Assembly: GCA_030037695.1 (NCBI GenBank) | Contig: JASHQF010000155.1 | Span: 1-28,497, forward strand | Length of the DNA stretch: 28,497 nucleotides | DNA from: Thermoplasmata archaeon | GTDB taxonomy: Archaea > Thermoplasmatota > Thermoplasmata > Lutacidiplasmatales > UBA184 | Direction of reading: 5' to 3' | Shown: piece by piece, positions 1 to 6,729 of the stretch | Numbering within the stretch: the first letter of the stretch is position 1 | Layout: each line of letters starts with the position of its first letter | Notes under the pieces: model-generated | What the model was told of the DNA's origin: nothing | What the model saw: the letters and a program-made list of their open reading frames with translations, nothing else | The model's database searches: none | Translations under genes and position numbers: made by a program

Positions 1-1
1 C

Positions 2-394
2 ATCGACAAGAACGACATCCGGCGCGGCGACGTCGCGGGACCGGCGTCGAGCCCGCCGACCGTCGTCGAGAGCTTCATCGCGAACGTGCAGGTGCTCAAC
101 CACCCGAGCGTGATCACGGTCGGCTACACGCCGGTGTTCCACTGCCACACGGCGCAGGTCGCCTGCGAGTTCACCGAGCTCCAGAAGCGCCTCGACCCGA
201 AGACCGGGCAGGTCGCCGAGGAGAACCCCCAGACGCTCAAGACCGGCGACGCGGCGGTCGTCAAGATCACGCCGAAGCGCCCGCTCGTCCTCGAGAAGTA
301 CAAGGAGTTCCCCCAGCTCGGCCGGTTCGCGGTCCGCGACATGGGCCAGACGGTCGCCGCCGGGGTCGTCGTCGATCTCAAGAAGCGCGCCTAG
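2..394 (+). CDS. tuf: Translation elongation factor EF-1A, C-terminal part (5' end outside window)
   Basis: The open frame enters from the left edge, and the first in-frame ATG (86) is internal. EF-1A is the GTPase that delivers aminoacyl-tRNA to the ribosome. What remains is the end of domain 2 (IDKNDIRRGDVAG) and domain 3, with the conserved stretches HPSVITVGYTPVFHCHTAQ, the DPKTG segment, KTGDAAVVKI, and the C-terminal GRFAVRDMGQTVAAGVV ending in KKRA. About 130 residues are visible; the GTP-binding domain lies upstream, outside the window. The uS10 gene follows after 46 bases on the same strand, which is the usual archaeal order. Identification is secure. Confidence 0.96.
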   Translation: MDKNDIRRGDVAGPASSPPTVVESFIANVQVLNHPSVITVGYTPVFHCHTAQVACEFTELQKRLDPKTGQVAEENPQTLKTGDAAVVKITPKRPLVLEKYKEFPQLGRFAVRDMGQTVAAGVVVDLKKRA

Positions 395-440
395 GTCCTT
401 CGGGACGGGCGCGGGGCCGACCGGTCGGGACGTACCATCG

Positions 441-752
441 ATGCCCCAGAAGGCGCGGATCTCGCTCAGCGGCACCGACGCGCGCAAGGTCGACACGATC
501 TGCCGTCAGATCCGCGAGATCTCGCAGAAGACCGGCGTGGCGATCGCGGGCCCGATCCCGCTCCCGACCAAGAAGCTCCGCGTGCCGATCCGCAAGGGCC
601 CGGACGGCGGCGGGACGAGCACGATCGACCACTGGGAGATGCGCCTGCACAAGCGGCTCATCGACATCGACGCGGACGAGCGCGCGCTCCGCCAGGTGAT
701 GCGGATCCAGGTCCCGGACGGCGTGAGCATCGAGATCGTCCTCACGGGCTAG
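441..752 (+). CDS. rps10: 30S ribosomal protein uS10
   Basis: Small-subunit head protein, 103 residues, the normal archaeal length. Family features are KARISLSGTD at the N-terminus, the loop GPIPLPTKKLRVPIRKGPDGGGT, and DHWEMRLHKRLIDID followed by a C-terminal strand ending in VSIEIVLTG. The ATG is the first plausible start after EF-1A. The downstream decarboxylase gene begins 5 bases after the stop, so the lipid genes may be cotranscribed with this translation cluster. Confidence 0.97.
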   Translation: MPQKARISLSGTDARKVDTICRQIREISQKTGVAIAGPIPLPTKKLRVPIRKGPDGGGTSTIDHWEMRLHKRLIDIDADERALRQVMRIQVPDGVSIEIVLTG

Positions 753-757
753 CCGGC

Positions 758-1381
758 GTGATCGCCCCCGGGGGCGCGCGGTTCATCGTCCCGTCCGCGA
801 TCGCCCTCGCGGCGGTCGCGCTCGCCGCCGGGCTGCGCGCCCTGCCGCTCGCCGTCGCGATCGGCCCCCTCGTCGCCCTCGCGCTGCTGCTCGGGTTCTT
901 CCTCGTCTTCTTCCGGGACCCGGCGCGTCCGCCGGGCGCCGGGGTCGTCTCGGCGGCCGACGGCCGGGTGCGGGCGGTCGAGGCCGTCGGCGAGCGGTGG
1001 CTCGTCTCGGTGTTCATGAACGTGACCGACGTGCACGTCAACCGGTTCCCGCTCGACGCCCGGGTCGAGGCGATCGAGCGGAGCGGCGAGGGCGCCCGGC
1101 CCGCGTACCGACCCGACGCGGAGCGGAACGTGCAGCTCCGCTACCGGCTCGCGACGCCGCTCGGACCGGTCGAGGTCGTGCAGATCACCGGCGCGGTCGC
1201 CCGGCGGCTGGTGCCGTTCGTCGCGCCGGGGGCGGCCGCACGCAAGGGCGACCGGCTCGGGATGATCGTGCTCGGCTCCCGCGTCGACGTGTTCCTCCCG
1301 GCGTCGCGGCTCCGCCCCACCGTGGCGGTCGGCGACCGGGTGCGCGCCGGGACCACGACGATCGCCCGCGAGGCCGCGTGA
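758..1381 (+). CDS. psd: Archaetidylserine/phosphatidylserine decarboxylase, short pyruvoyl type
   Basis: Decarboxylates the serine head group of archaetidylserine to the ethanolamine form at the membrane. The protein has 207 residues and a GTG start. Two hydrophobic segments (about residues 11-29 and 32-52) precede FFRDP, then SAADG (Asp68) and the NVTDVHVNR stretch (His93). LGMIVLGSRVD contains the Gly173-Ser174 pair, where the family self-cleaves to make the pyruvoyl group on Ser174. Length and motif set match the short archaeal form rather than the long bacterial one. The GTG lies 5 bases after the uS10 stop. Its stop overlaps the start of the next gene as GTGA, so the two are probably translationally coupled. 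The archaeal substrate is inferred from host lineage. Confidence 0.93.
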   Translation: MIAPGGARFIVPSAIALAAVALAAGLRALPLAVAIGPLVALALLLGFFLVFFRDPARPPGAGVVSAADGRVRAVEAVGERWLVSVFMNVTDVHVNRFPLDARVEAIERSGEGARPAYRPDAERNVQLRYRLATPLGPVEVVQITGAVARRLVPFVAPGAAARKGDRLGMIVLGSRVDVFLPASRLRPTVAVGDRVRAGTTTIAREAA

Positions 1382-2148
1382 CGGACCGGTGGCGCGTCGG
1401 CGCCAACCTCGCGACCCTCGGCAACGGCCTCCTCGGCGTGGGCGCGATCGCCTACACGTTCGCGGGCAACAAGCTCTGGGCGATGCTCCTCATCGCCCTC
1501 GCGATCGGCCTGGATGGCCTCGACGGGATCCTCTCCCGCCGGAGCCCGCTGCCCCCATCCCTCTTCGGCCGGGTCGCCGACTCGGTCGCGGACGCCGTCT
1601 CGTTCGGCGCCGCGCCGGCGGTCCTGATCGCGGTCCACACCTCCGACCCGGGGATCTGGGCGCCGGCGGCCGAGTTCGTGGTCCCGGTCGCCGGGCTCTA
1701 CCTCGCGCTCGCCGTCGCGCGACTCACCTACTTCACGGCCCGGGCCCACGGCCTTCCGCACTTCCTCGGCGTCCCGACGCCGCAGAGCGCGCTCGCGGTG
1801 GTCGTCGTGATGCTGTTCCACGACACCCCGGCCTACGCCGGGGTCGAGCCGATCGGCGTCGCCGTGGGGAGCGCGGTGATCGCGGCCCTGATGGTCGTCC
1901 CGATCCCGTACCCCAAGATCCGCCCCGGGGCGATCCTGCGGATCCCGTCGTTCGTCACGGCGGGCCTCGCGGCGCTCGTCCTCGTGCCGCTGCAGTTCCG
2001 CCCGGCGAGCGGCTCCCCGCTCGGAGAGCTCGCCTACGGGGCCGCCTTCGGGTTCCTCGTCGGCGTCGCGCTCTACTACGTCGCCGGGCCGTTCACGGTC
2101 CGTCCGACCCCGGCCGTGCCGGCCGGAGGGGCGGGAGGCGCCCGATGA
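1378..2148 (+). CDS. pssA: CDP-alcohol phosphatidyltransferase, probable archaetidylserine synthase
   Basis: Integral membrane enzyme, 256 residues, expected to transfer phosphoarchaeol from CDP-archaeol to serine. The CDP-alcohol motif is present as D49-G-I-L-S-R54, then G64, D68 and D72, followed by AVSFGAAPAVL. It departs from the consensus D-G-x2-A-R-x8-G-x3-D-x3-D by Ser for Ala53 and one extra residue in the spacer. Several hydrophobic helices follow, as in the serine-transferring subfamily. The frame is open further upstream, but GTG 1378 is chosen because it overlaps the decarboxylase stop (GTGA) and gives a normal N-terminus (TDRWRVGANLATLGNGLLG). Pairing with the decarboxylase supports serine as acceptor; inositol or glycerol cannot be excluded from sequence alone. 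Confidence 0.88.
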   Translation: MTDRWRVGANLATLGNGLLGVGAIAYTFAGNKLWAMLLIALAIGLDGLDGILSRRSPLPPSLFGRVADSVADAVSFGAAPAVLIAVHTSDPGIWAPAAEFVVPVAGLYLALAVARLTYFTARAHGLPHFLGVPTPQSALAVVVVMLFHDTPAYAGVEPIGVAVGSAVIAALMVVPIPYPKIRPGAILRIPSFVTAGLAALVLVPLQFRPASGSPLGELAYGAAFGFLVGVALYYVAGPFTVRPTPAVPAGGAGGAR

Positions 2149-2672
2149 AGGGCCTCCGGATCCACCCTGCCTCCCTGACGCCGCACGAGGCGCTCCTGTT
2201 CGAGGCCGGGATCAAGCTCGGCGGGGTGTTCCACCAGTACCTCGGGATCCCGGTCACCCCGCGCACGGCCCCCTCGGTCGCCCGGACGATCGCCACCGCG
2301 ATCGGGCTCCAACCGTACGTCGTGGAGGCCGAGGTGCGGCTCCGGCCCGCGCGGGGCGGTCGGGTGGGCCGGGGCCGGTTCGCCTACCGTTACCTCACCG
2401 CCGAGATGCTCGACGTCCGGGTCCGCCTCGCCGACGGCCGGACCGAGGTCGTCGCCCGCCTCGCCCCCCGGGCCGACCTGCGCTACCCGCTCATGCGGGT
2501 CGAGCGGCTCCGGCGGGGCCGGGGTCGTCCGGCCGCTCGCCGATCGGCACGTAGGCGAGGTCCGTCGGGCCGACGTACTTCGCCGTCGGCCGGATCAGGC
2601 GGAGGTCGTCGTACTCCTCGAGCACGTGCGCGGTCCAGCCGGCGACGCGGCTCGCGGCGAACAACGGCGTGA
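2145..2672 (+). CDS. mptD: Archaeal dihydroneopterin aldolase (MptD family) with an overlapping Arg-rich tail
   Basis: MptD-type enzymes split 7,8-dihydroneopterin to 6-hydroxymethyl-dihydropterin and glycolaldehyde in pterin cofactor synthesis. Residues 1-121 match the family: ALLFEAGIKLGGVFHQYLG, then GLQPYVVEAEV (Gln57) and DLRYPLMRVE (Tyr114); Gln57 and Tyr114 probably align with residues proposed as catalytic in the Methanocaldococcus enzyme. The ATG overlaps the preceding stop as ATGA. The family usually ends just after the YPLM segment. Here no stop follows, and the frame runs another 54 Arg/Ser/Gly-rich residues to TGA 2672, 182 bases into the oppositely oriented citrate synthase gene. 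That tail looks like antisense read-through of a high-GC gene rather than a domain. A lost stop codon or a base error near 2508-2520 is possible. Confidence 0.85.
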   Translation: MKGLRIHPASLTPHEALLFEAGIKLGGVFHQYLGIPVTPRTAPSVARTIATAIGLQPYVVEAEVRLRPARGGRVGRGRFAYRYLTAEMLDVRVRLADGRTEVVARLAPRADLRYPLMRVERLRRGRGRPAARRSARRRGPSGRRTSPSAGSGGGRRTPRARARSSRRRGSRRTTA

Positions 2673-3654
2673 ACAGGTCGGGCGGGATCCCGAAGAGGGC
2701 GTAGACCGAGCCCGAGTAGAGGTCGACGTTCGGGTACAGGCCCTTCTCCCGGTGGACGACCTCCTCGAGCTTGCGCAAGAGCTCGTAGTAGTGCAGGTTC
2801 CCTCGCGCGGCGCCGACCTTCTCCGACCAGCGTCGCAGGATCGTGGCGCGGGGGTCCTCGACCTTGTAGACCCGGTGACCGAACCCCATGATCCGCTCGT
2901 GGCGGGCCAGCCGCTCCTTCACCACCTCCTCGACGCGATCGACCGAGCCGATCTCGTCCAGGAGCTCCATCACCCGCTCGTTCGCGCCGCCGTGCAGCGG
3001 TCCCTTGAGCGTGCCGATCGCGCTCGTCACCGCACTGTAGAGATCGCTCAGCGTGGACGCGGTGACGCGGGCGGCGAACGTCGAGGCGTTGAGCTCGTGG
3101 TCGGCGTGCAGGATGAGCGCGACGTCCAGGGCCCGCGCCTCGAGCTCGGTCGGCTCCCGATCGAGGACCGCGTAGAGCAGGTAAGCCGCGGCGGAGAGCT
3201 CCGGCCGGGGCGCGAGCGGCGGTCGCCCCGAACGCCGCCGGTGGAACTCGCCGAGGATCGTCGGGAGGACCGCCGTCAGCCGCTGGGCGCCCCCGATCGA
3301 GCTCGGACCGGGGCGCGTCTCCTCCGGCTCGAACAGCGCGAGGGCGCTGACCGCCGTGCGCAGCAGGTCCATCGGGGCGGTCGTCGCGGGGAGCGAACCG
3401 ATCCACGCGCGCAGGGGCTCCGGGAGGATGCGCAGTTCCCGTAGGCGCTGGGTAAGATCGCGGAGCTGGCCCGCCGTGGGGAGCCGCCCGTACCAGAGCA
3501 GGTAGGCGACCTCCTCGAACGTGGAGCGCTCAGCCAGCTCGCGGATGTCGTACCCCCGGTAGAGCAGGCGCCCCTCCCGCCCGTCGATGAAGCAGATCCT
3601 CGATTCGAGCGCGACGACGTCCTGCAGTCCGCGCTGGACTTCGCTCGGTTCCAT
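2491..3654 (-). CDS. gltA: Citrate synthase
   Basis: Condenses acetyl-CoA with oxaloacetate to citrate. The 387 residues match the archaeal/Gram-positive type. Catalytic residues are visible: His221 in LHGGAN, His260 in GFGHRVY and Asp311 in NVDLYSG; LILHADHELNAS-type and RGYDI motifs are also present (residues about 180-191 and 33-37). The C-terminus IRPTAKYVGP...YVPIGER is intact. An upstream ATG at 3699 directly abuts the MFS stop. The ATG at 3654 is preferred because GAGGT (3660-3664) lies 5 bases before it and an AT-rich patch at 3691-3702 fits a TATA element; the longer form would add 15 residues. 2-methylcitrate synthase activity is an alternative, since this subfamily includes both. 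Confidence 0.94.
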   Translation of the reverse strand: MEPSEVQRGLQDVVALESRICFIDGREGRLLYRGYDIRELAERSTFEEVAYLLWYGRLPTAGQLRDLTQRLRELRILPEPLRAWIGSLPATTAPMDLLRTAVSALALFEPEETRPGPSSIGGAQRLTAVLPTILGEFHRRRSGRPPLAPRPELSAAAYLLYAVLDREPTELEARALDVALILHADHELNASTFAARVTASTLSDLYSAVTSAIGTLKGPLHGGANERVMELLDEIGSVDRVEEVVKERLARHERIMGFGHRVYKVEDPRATILRRWSEKVGAARGNLHYYELLRKLEEVVHREKGLYPNVDLYSGSVYALFGIPPDLFTPLFAASRVAGWTAHVLEEYDDLRLIRPTAKYVGPTDLAYVPIGERPDDPGPAGAARPA

Positions 3655-3690
3655 CGGGGACCTCGGGGAGCGACGGGAGCCGGGTACCGC

Positions 3691-3702
3691 TTTAGCCATT
3701 TA
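3691..3702 (-). promoter_or_regulatory. Possible TATA element for citrate synthase
   Basis: The minus strand reads TAAATGGCTAAA in an otherwise GC-rich context, 37-48 bases upstream of the preferred ATG (3654). It overlaps the end of the MFS gene. This would give a short leader containing the GAGGT at 3660-3664. The match to the archaeal TTTAWA box is only partial. Confidence 0.35.
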
Positions 3703-5094
3703 GGGCGGCGCCGACGCCCCCCGGACCGGCGACGACGGGTCGGCGGGGGCGGCGACGGGGGGCGAGCGTCCGGCCTTCCGACGCTCGTAGGCGAGGGTGG
3801 CGGCGGTCCAGAGCGGCAGCGAGGCGAGGAGCAGGCCCCCCGCGACGAAGAAGACGATCGAGAAGTTCCGGAGGACGGAGAGGAGGGCGGCGAGCCCGGC
3901 GCCGAGGACGGCGGCGGCCCCTCCGAGCGCGCTGTTGATCCCGAGCAGGCTCCCCGCGTCGCGGCCCGCGACGCCCCGGAACAGGAGGAGGCCGCTCGAC
4001 GTCGTGTAGACCGCCATCGCTCCCCCGAGGACGGCGTAGACGATCGCGTTCGCGTCGAGCGCCCGGCCGTGCGCGAGGGCCGCGAAGCCGAACCCCGCGG
4101 TCGCGAGGTACCCCGCGCCGCGGAGGTACGAGGCCCGCCGCACCAGGCGATCCGCGCCGATCCGCTGGGCGAGGGGCCCGGTGAGCGGGAACAGCACGGT
4201 CTGGGCGGCGTTGTTGGCGAGGTTGACGAGGAAGATCGACGTCGCGGCGAGGCCGGCCGAGTACAGGTACGGAGTGTAGGAGATGTTGTAGAGGTTCGAC
4301 GAGAGGTTGAACAGGAACCCGGCGAGCAGGATCAGCGGGAGCTCGTGGTGGAGCTCCTCCCGGGCCCAGCGCGCGAGGCGGCCGAACGGATCGCGGCCCG
4401 GCCGCAGCCCGTGGGGAAAGTACGGGAACGACCCGTGGAACCCGGCGAGCGGCCGCAGACGGGAGATCAGGCCCTCGGGGTGGCTCGCCACGGCCGAGCT
4501 CGGGAGAGTCCGGTGCGCCTCCGAGATGCCGAGCCGCACGGCGAGCGCGCTCGCGACGGCGAGCCCGGCGAGCACCAGGAGCAGCGTGACGAGGCCGCGG
4601 TCGGCGAGGGTCCAGAAGTAGCCGATCAGGAGGCCGGCGACCGACCCCATCATCGTGATCGCCTGGAACGAGGCGTACGCGGTCGCCCGCTCCCCTTCCC
4701 CGAACTTCTCGAGGATCAGCAGGTTCGAGGCGCTCGCCCCCGCCGGTGACAGCGCACCGACCACGGCGTAGAGCGCGTACAGCTCGGGGAAGGTCCGGAC
4801 CCCGGCGAGCGCCGTATAGAGGACCGCGAACCCGGCGTAGTTCACGACGAGGAACGTCCGGCGGAGCGGCAGCGCGTCGGCGAGATACCCCCAGAGGACG
4901 GAGGAGAGGATCACCGCCGCGTTGAACAGCGTCGCCGCCACGGCGACGTTCACCCACGAGCCGTGCAGGGGGATGAGGATCAGGAGCGGAAGGACGACCG
5001 AGAACCCCGCGGTCGCGGCGTTCACCGGGACGAACGCGAGCAGCCACGGCCGGGCGACGAGCCGCCGGGGCCACGTGCGCAGCGCGACCTGCAT
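3700..5094 (-). CDS. Major facilitator superfamily transporter
   Basis: Polytopic membrane protein of about 464 residues with roughly 12 hydrophobic segments in two halves. An amphipathic, charged loop of about 60 residues lies between them, around SRLRPLAGFHGSFPYFPHG. A motif-A-like loop GYLADALPLRR follows helix 2, and the matching loop in the second half is PLAQRIGADRLVRRAS. Substrate cannot be told from the sequence. ATG 5094 (MQVALRTW) is chosen over ATG 5148 because CTTAAG at 5122-5127 sits about 28-33 bases upstream, fitting a leaderless start. The stop TAA is immediately followed by an ATG in frame with citrate synthase. Confidence 0.85.
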   Translation of the reverse strand: MQVALRTWPRRLVARPWLLAFVPVNAATAGFSVVLPLLILIPLHGSWVNVAVAATLFNAAVILSSVLWGYLADALPLRRTFLVVNYAGFAVLYTALAGVRTFPELYALYAVVGALSPAGASASNLLILEKFGEGERATAYASFQAITMMGSVAGLLIGYFWTLADRGLVTLLLVLAGLAVASALAVRLGISEAHRTLPSSAVASHPEGLISRLRPLAGFHGSFPYFPHGLRPGRDPFGRLARWAREELHHELPLILLAGFLFNLSSNLYNISYTPYLYSAGLAATSIFLVNLANNAAQTVLFPLTGPLAQRIGADRLVRRASYLRGAGYLATAGFGFAALAHGRALDANAIVYAVLGGAMAVYTTSSGLLLFRGVAGRDAGSLLGINSALGGAAAVLGAGLAALLSVLRNFSIVFFVAGGLLLASLPLWTAATLAYERRKAGRSPPVAAPADPSSPVRGASAPP

Positions 5095-5121
5095 CGGGTG
5101 CGCGCGGCTACGCGACCTCGG

Positions 5122-5127
5122 CTTAAG
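5122..5127 (-). promoter_or_regulatory. TATA-like element for MFS gene
   Basis: CTTAAG stands out from surrounding GC-rich sequence about 30 bases before the ATG at 5094. The spacing fits a leaderless archaeal transcript. Confidence 0.35.
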
Positions 5128-5201
5128 GCCGGGGGCGTGGACGCGCAACGGGGCCGCACCGGCCGCCGGCTCGCCGTGCCGGCGGTGTCGTTCTCGACAC
5201 G

Positions 5202-5210
5202 CTTATTAAG
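5202..5210 (+). promoter_or_regulatory. TATA-like element for RAM-domain gene
   Basis: CTTATTAAG lies 41-49 bases before GTG 5251. A start of transcription about 25 bases downstream would give a leader of about 20 bases. It lies in the 156-base divergent region shared with the MFS promoter. Confidence 0.5.
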
Positions 5211-5250
5211 TCCGACCCATCTCGCGCCGCGGCGAGAGGGTGCGGAGGTC

Positions 5251-5484
5251 GTGGCGATCGGATTCGTCCTGATCAGCACGGCCCCGGCCAAGGAACATGA
5301 GGTCTACACCGAGCTCCTGCGGGTCCGCGGCATCGTGGAGCTCCACCCGCTCTTCGGGGAGTACGACCTCATCGCCAAGGTCGAGGCGGAGGATTTCAAC
5401 GCGCTCGGCCAGCTCGTCGTCGACAAGATCCGCTCGGTGCCGGGCGTGATCGACACGAAGACCCTCACGGGCATCAAATTCTGA
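5251..5484 (+). CDS. Stand-alone Lrp/AsnC ligand-binding (RAM) domain protein
   Basis: A 77-residue protein made only of the RAM fold that senses amino acids in Lrp/AsnC regulators, with no DNA-binding helix-turn-helix. Diagnostic parts are GFVLISTAPAKEHEVYTEL, the central HPLFGEYDLIAKVEA and the terminal VPGVIDTKTLTGIKF. The frame is open upstream, but GTG 5251 is the only start that gives the normal N-terminal strand; the purine-rich stretch at 5234-5248 just before it may serve as ribosome binding site. Such single-domain proteins are common in archaea and may bind amino acids or pair with full-length Lrp proteins. The next gene starts 9 bases downstream. Confidence 0.88.
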   Translation: MAIGFVLISTAPAKEHEVYTELLRVRGIVELHPLFGEYDLIAKVEAEDFNALGQLVVDKIRSVPGVIDTKTLTGIKF

Positions 5485-5493
5485 GGAGAACCG

Positions 5494-5826
5494 ATGTTTG
5501 GAGTCTTGGGTACGGCGCTCGCGGTCGGTCCGTGGCAGTTCGTGGCGATCCTGCTGTTGGTGTTCGCCCTCTTCCTGATCCTCGCCGGGGTGTTCACGGC
5601 GTACTTCGGGAGCGGGAAGAGCCGGACCGTCGGGGTCGGCCTCTTGGTCGGCGGGCTCGTGGTGGGCCTCCTCGTCGGGTACTTCTACTACACGGGGGGG
5701 CTCGACCCGCATCACCCGGGCCAGCTCGGGGCCCTCATCTGGGAGGCGTTCCTCGTGATCGTCGCCGCCGTCATCGGCGCCCTCGTCGCGGTCGGGATCT
5801 TCCTGGTCGCGATCATGAAGTCGTAG
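5494..5826 (+). CDS. Small membrane protein with three predicted helices
   Basis: The protein has 110 residues with three hydrophobic segments at about 14-37, 46-67 and 84-108. A short polar loop GSGKSR lies after the first, and a His/Gly-rich loop DPHHPGQ before the third. GAGGAG at 5483-5488 sits 5 bases before the ATG and overlaps the stop of the RAM gene, so translation of the two is probably linked. No family was recognised. It could be a membrane partner of the RAM protein, but only proximity supports this. Confidence 0.72.
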   Translation: MFGVLGTALAVGPWQFVAILLLVFALFLILAGVFTAYFGSGKSRTVGVGLLVGGLVVGLLVGYFYYTGGLDPHHPGQLGALIWEAFLVIVAAVIGALVAVGIFLVAIMKS

Positions 5827-5848
5827 GGCCCGCCGATCGGGGGCCCAC

Positions 5849-6700
5849 GTGGCGCCGCGCGCGCGACCGCGCGGTCGCCCCTTGGTGACGCTCGCGAGCG
5901 ATCTCGGAGCGGCGTACGCCGCCCAGATGAAGGCGATCCTCCTCCGCTCGGTCCCCCCCGCCCGGATCGTGGACCTCGCGCACGACCTCCCCGCGCACGC
6001 CGTCGCCGAGGCCGCGTTCGTCGTGCGGGCGATGGGGGTCGGGTTCCCCCCCGGTACGGTCCACGTGGTGGTGGTCGATCCCGGGGTCGGGGGCGTGCGG
6101 GCCCCGATCGTCATCACGTGCCGGGACGGCTCGGTGCTGGTAGGGCCCGATAACGGGGTCCTCTATCCGCTCGCCGAGGCGCTCGGGGTGGTGCGCACCC
6201 ATCGCATCGATCCGCACCACCTTCCACCCTCCCGGATCGGCACGACGTTCGACGGGCGCGACGTCTTCGCCCCCGCCGCGGCGGCCCTCGCGACCGGCAG
6301 CTCCCCCGCTTCGCTCGGTCGAGCGATCGAGCCGACGCCGTACCGACTCCCCCGGCCCAAGGTGAACGGGCGAGCCGCTGTCGGCGTGGTGCTGCACGTC
6401 GACCGGTTCGGCGATCTGATCACGAACGTCCCCTCCGCCTGGCTCCCGGCGGGAACGACGGCCCTCACCGTCCGCCTCCGCGGCCGAGCGCGGACGCTCC
6501 CCGTCGGGACGAGCTACGAGCAGCTGGGGCGCGGCACGCTCGGGGTGGTGCCGTCGAGCTTCGGCACCCTCGAGCTCTCGGTCGCCCACGGGCGAGCGGC
6601 CGTGAGGCTGCGCGCCGGCGCGGGGACCGAGCTCCGGTTCGAGCTCGGCCCGACGCGACGTCGCTCGACCGGGACCGTAAAGAGCGCGCGACGTAGGTGA
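5849..6700 (+). CDS. SAM hydroxide adenosyltransferase (DUF62) family protein with altered triad
   Basis: This family, related to fluorinase and chlorinase, hydrolyses S-adenosylmethionine to adenosine and methionine. The 283 residues contain LVTLASDLG, VVVDPGVGGVR (Asp77, Arg84), LVGPDNGVL, TTFDGRDVFAPAAA and a C-terminal domain starting near VDRFGDLITN. The catalytic Asp-Arg-His triad is expected to use the His of the FHGRD motif. Here codon 135 is GAC (Asp) instead of a His codon, while Asp77 and Arg84 keep the right spacing of seven. Activity may be lost or changed. The start is uncertain: GTG 5849 is used, but TTG 5882 or GTG 5885 would place the first strand at the usual N-terminus. DnaJ follows. 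Confidence 0.87.
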   Translation: MAPRARPRGRPLVTLASDLGAAYAAQMKAILLRSVPPARIVDLAHDLPAHAVAEAAFVVRAMGVGFPPGTVHVVVVDPGVGGVRAPIVITCRDGSVLVGPDNGVLYPLAEALGVVRTHRIDPHHLPPSRIGTTFDGRDVFAPAAAALATGSSPASLGRAIEPTPYRLPRPKVNGRAAVGVVLHVDRFGDLITNVPSAWLPAGTTALTVRLRGRARTLPVGTSYEQLGRGTLGVVPSSFGTLELSVAHGRAAVRLRAGAGTELRFELGPTRRRSTGTVKSARRR

Positions 6701-6729
6701 CCCGCCCCGGAGCCGGGTTCGGCGCGCGC

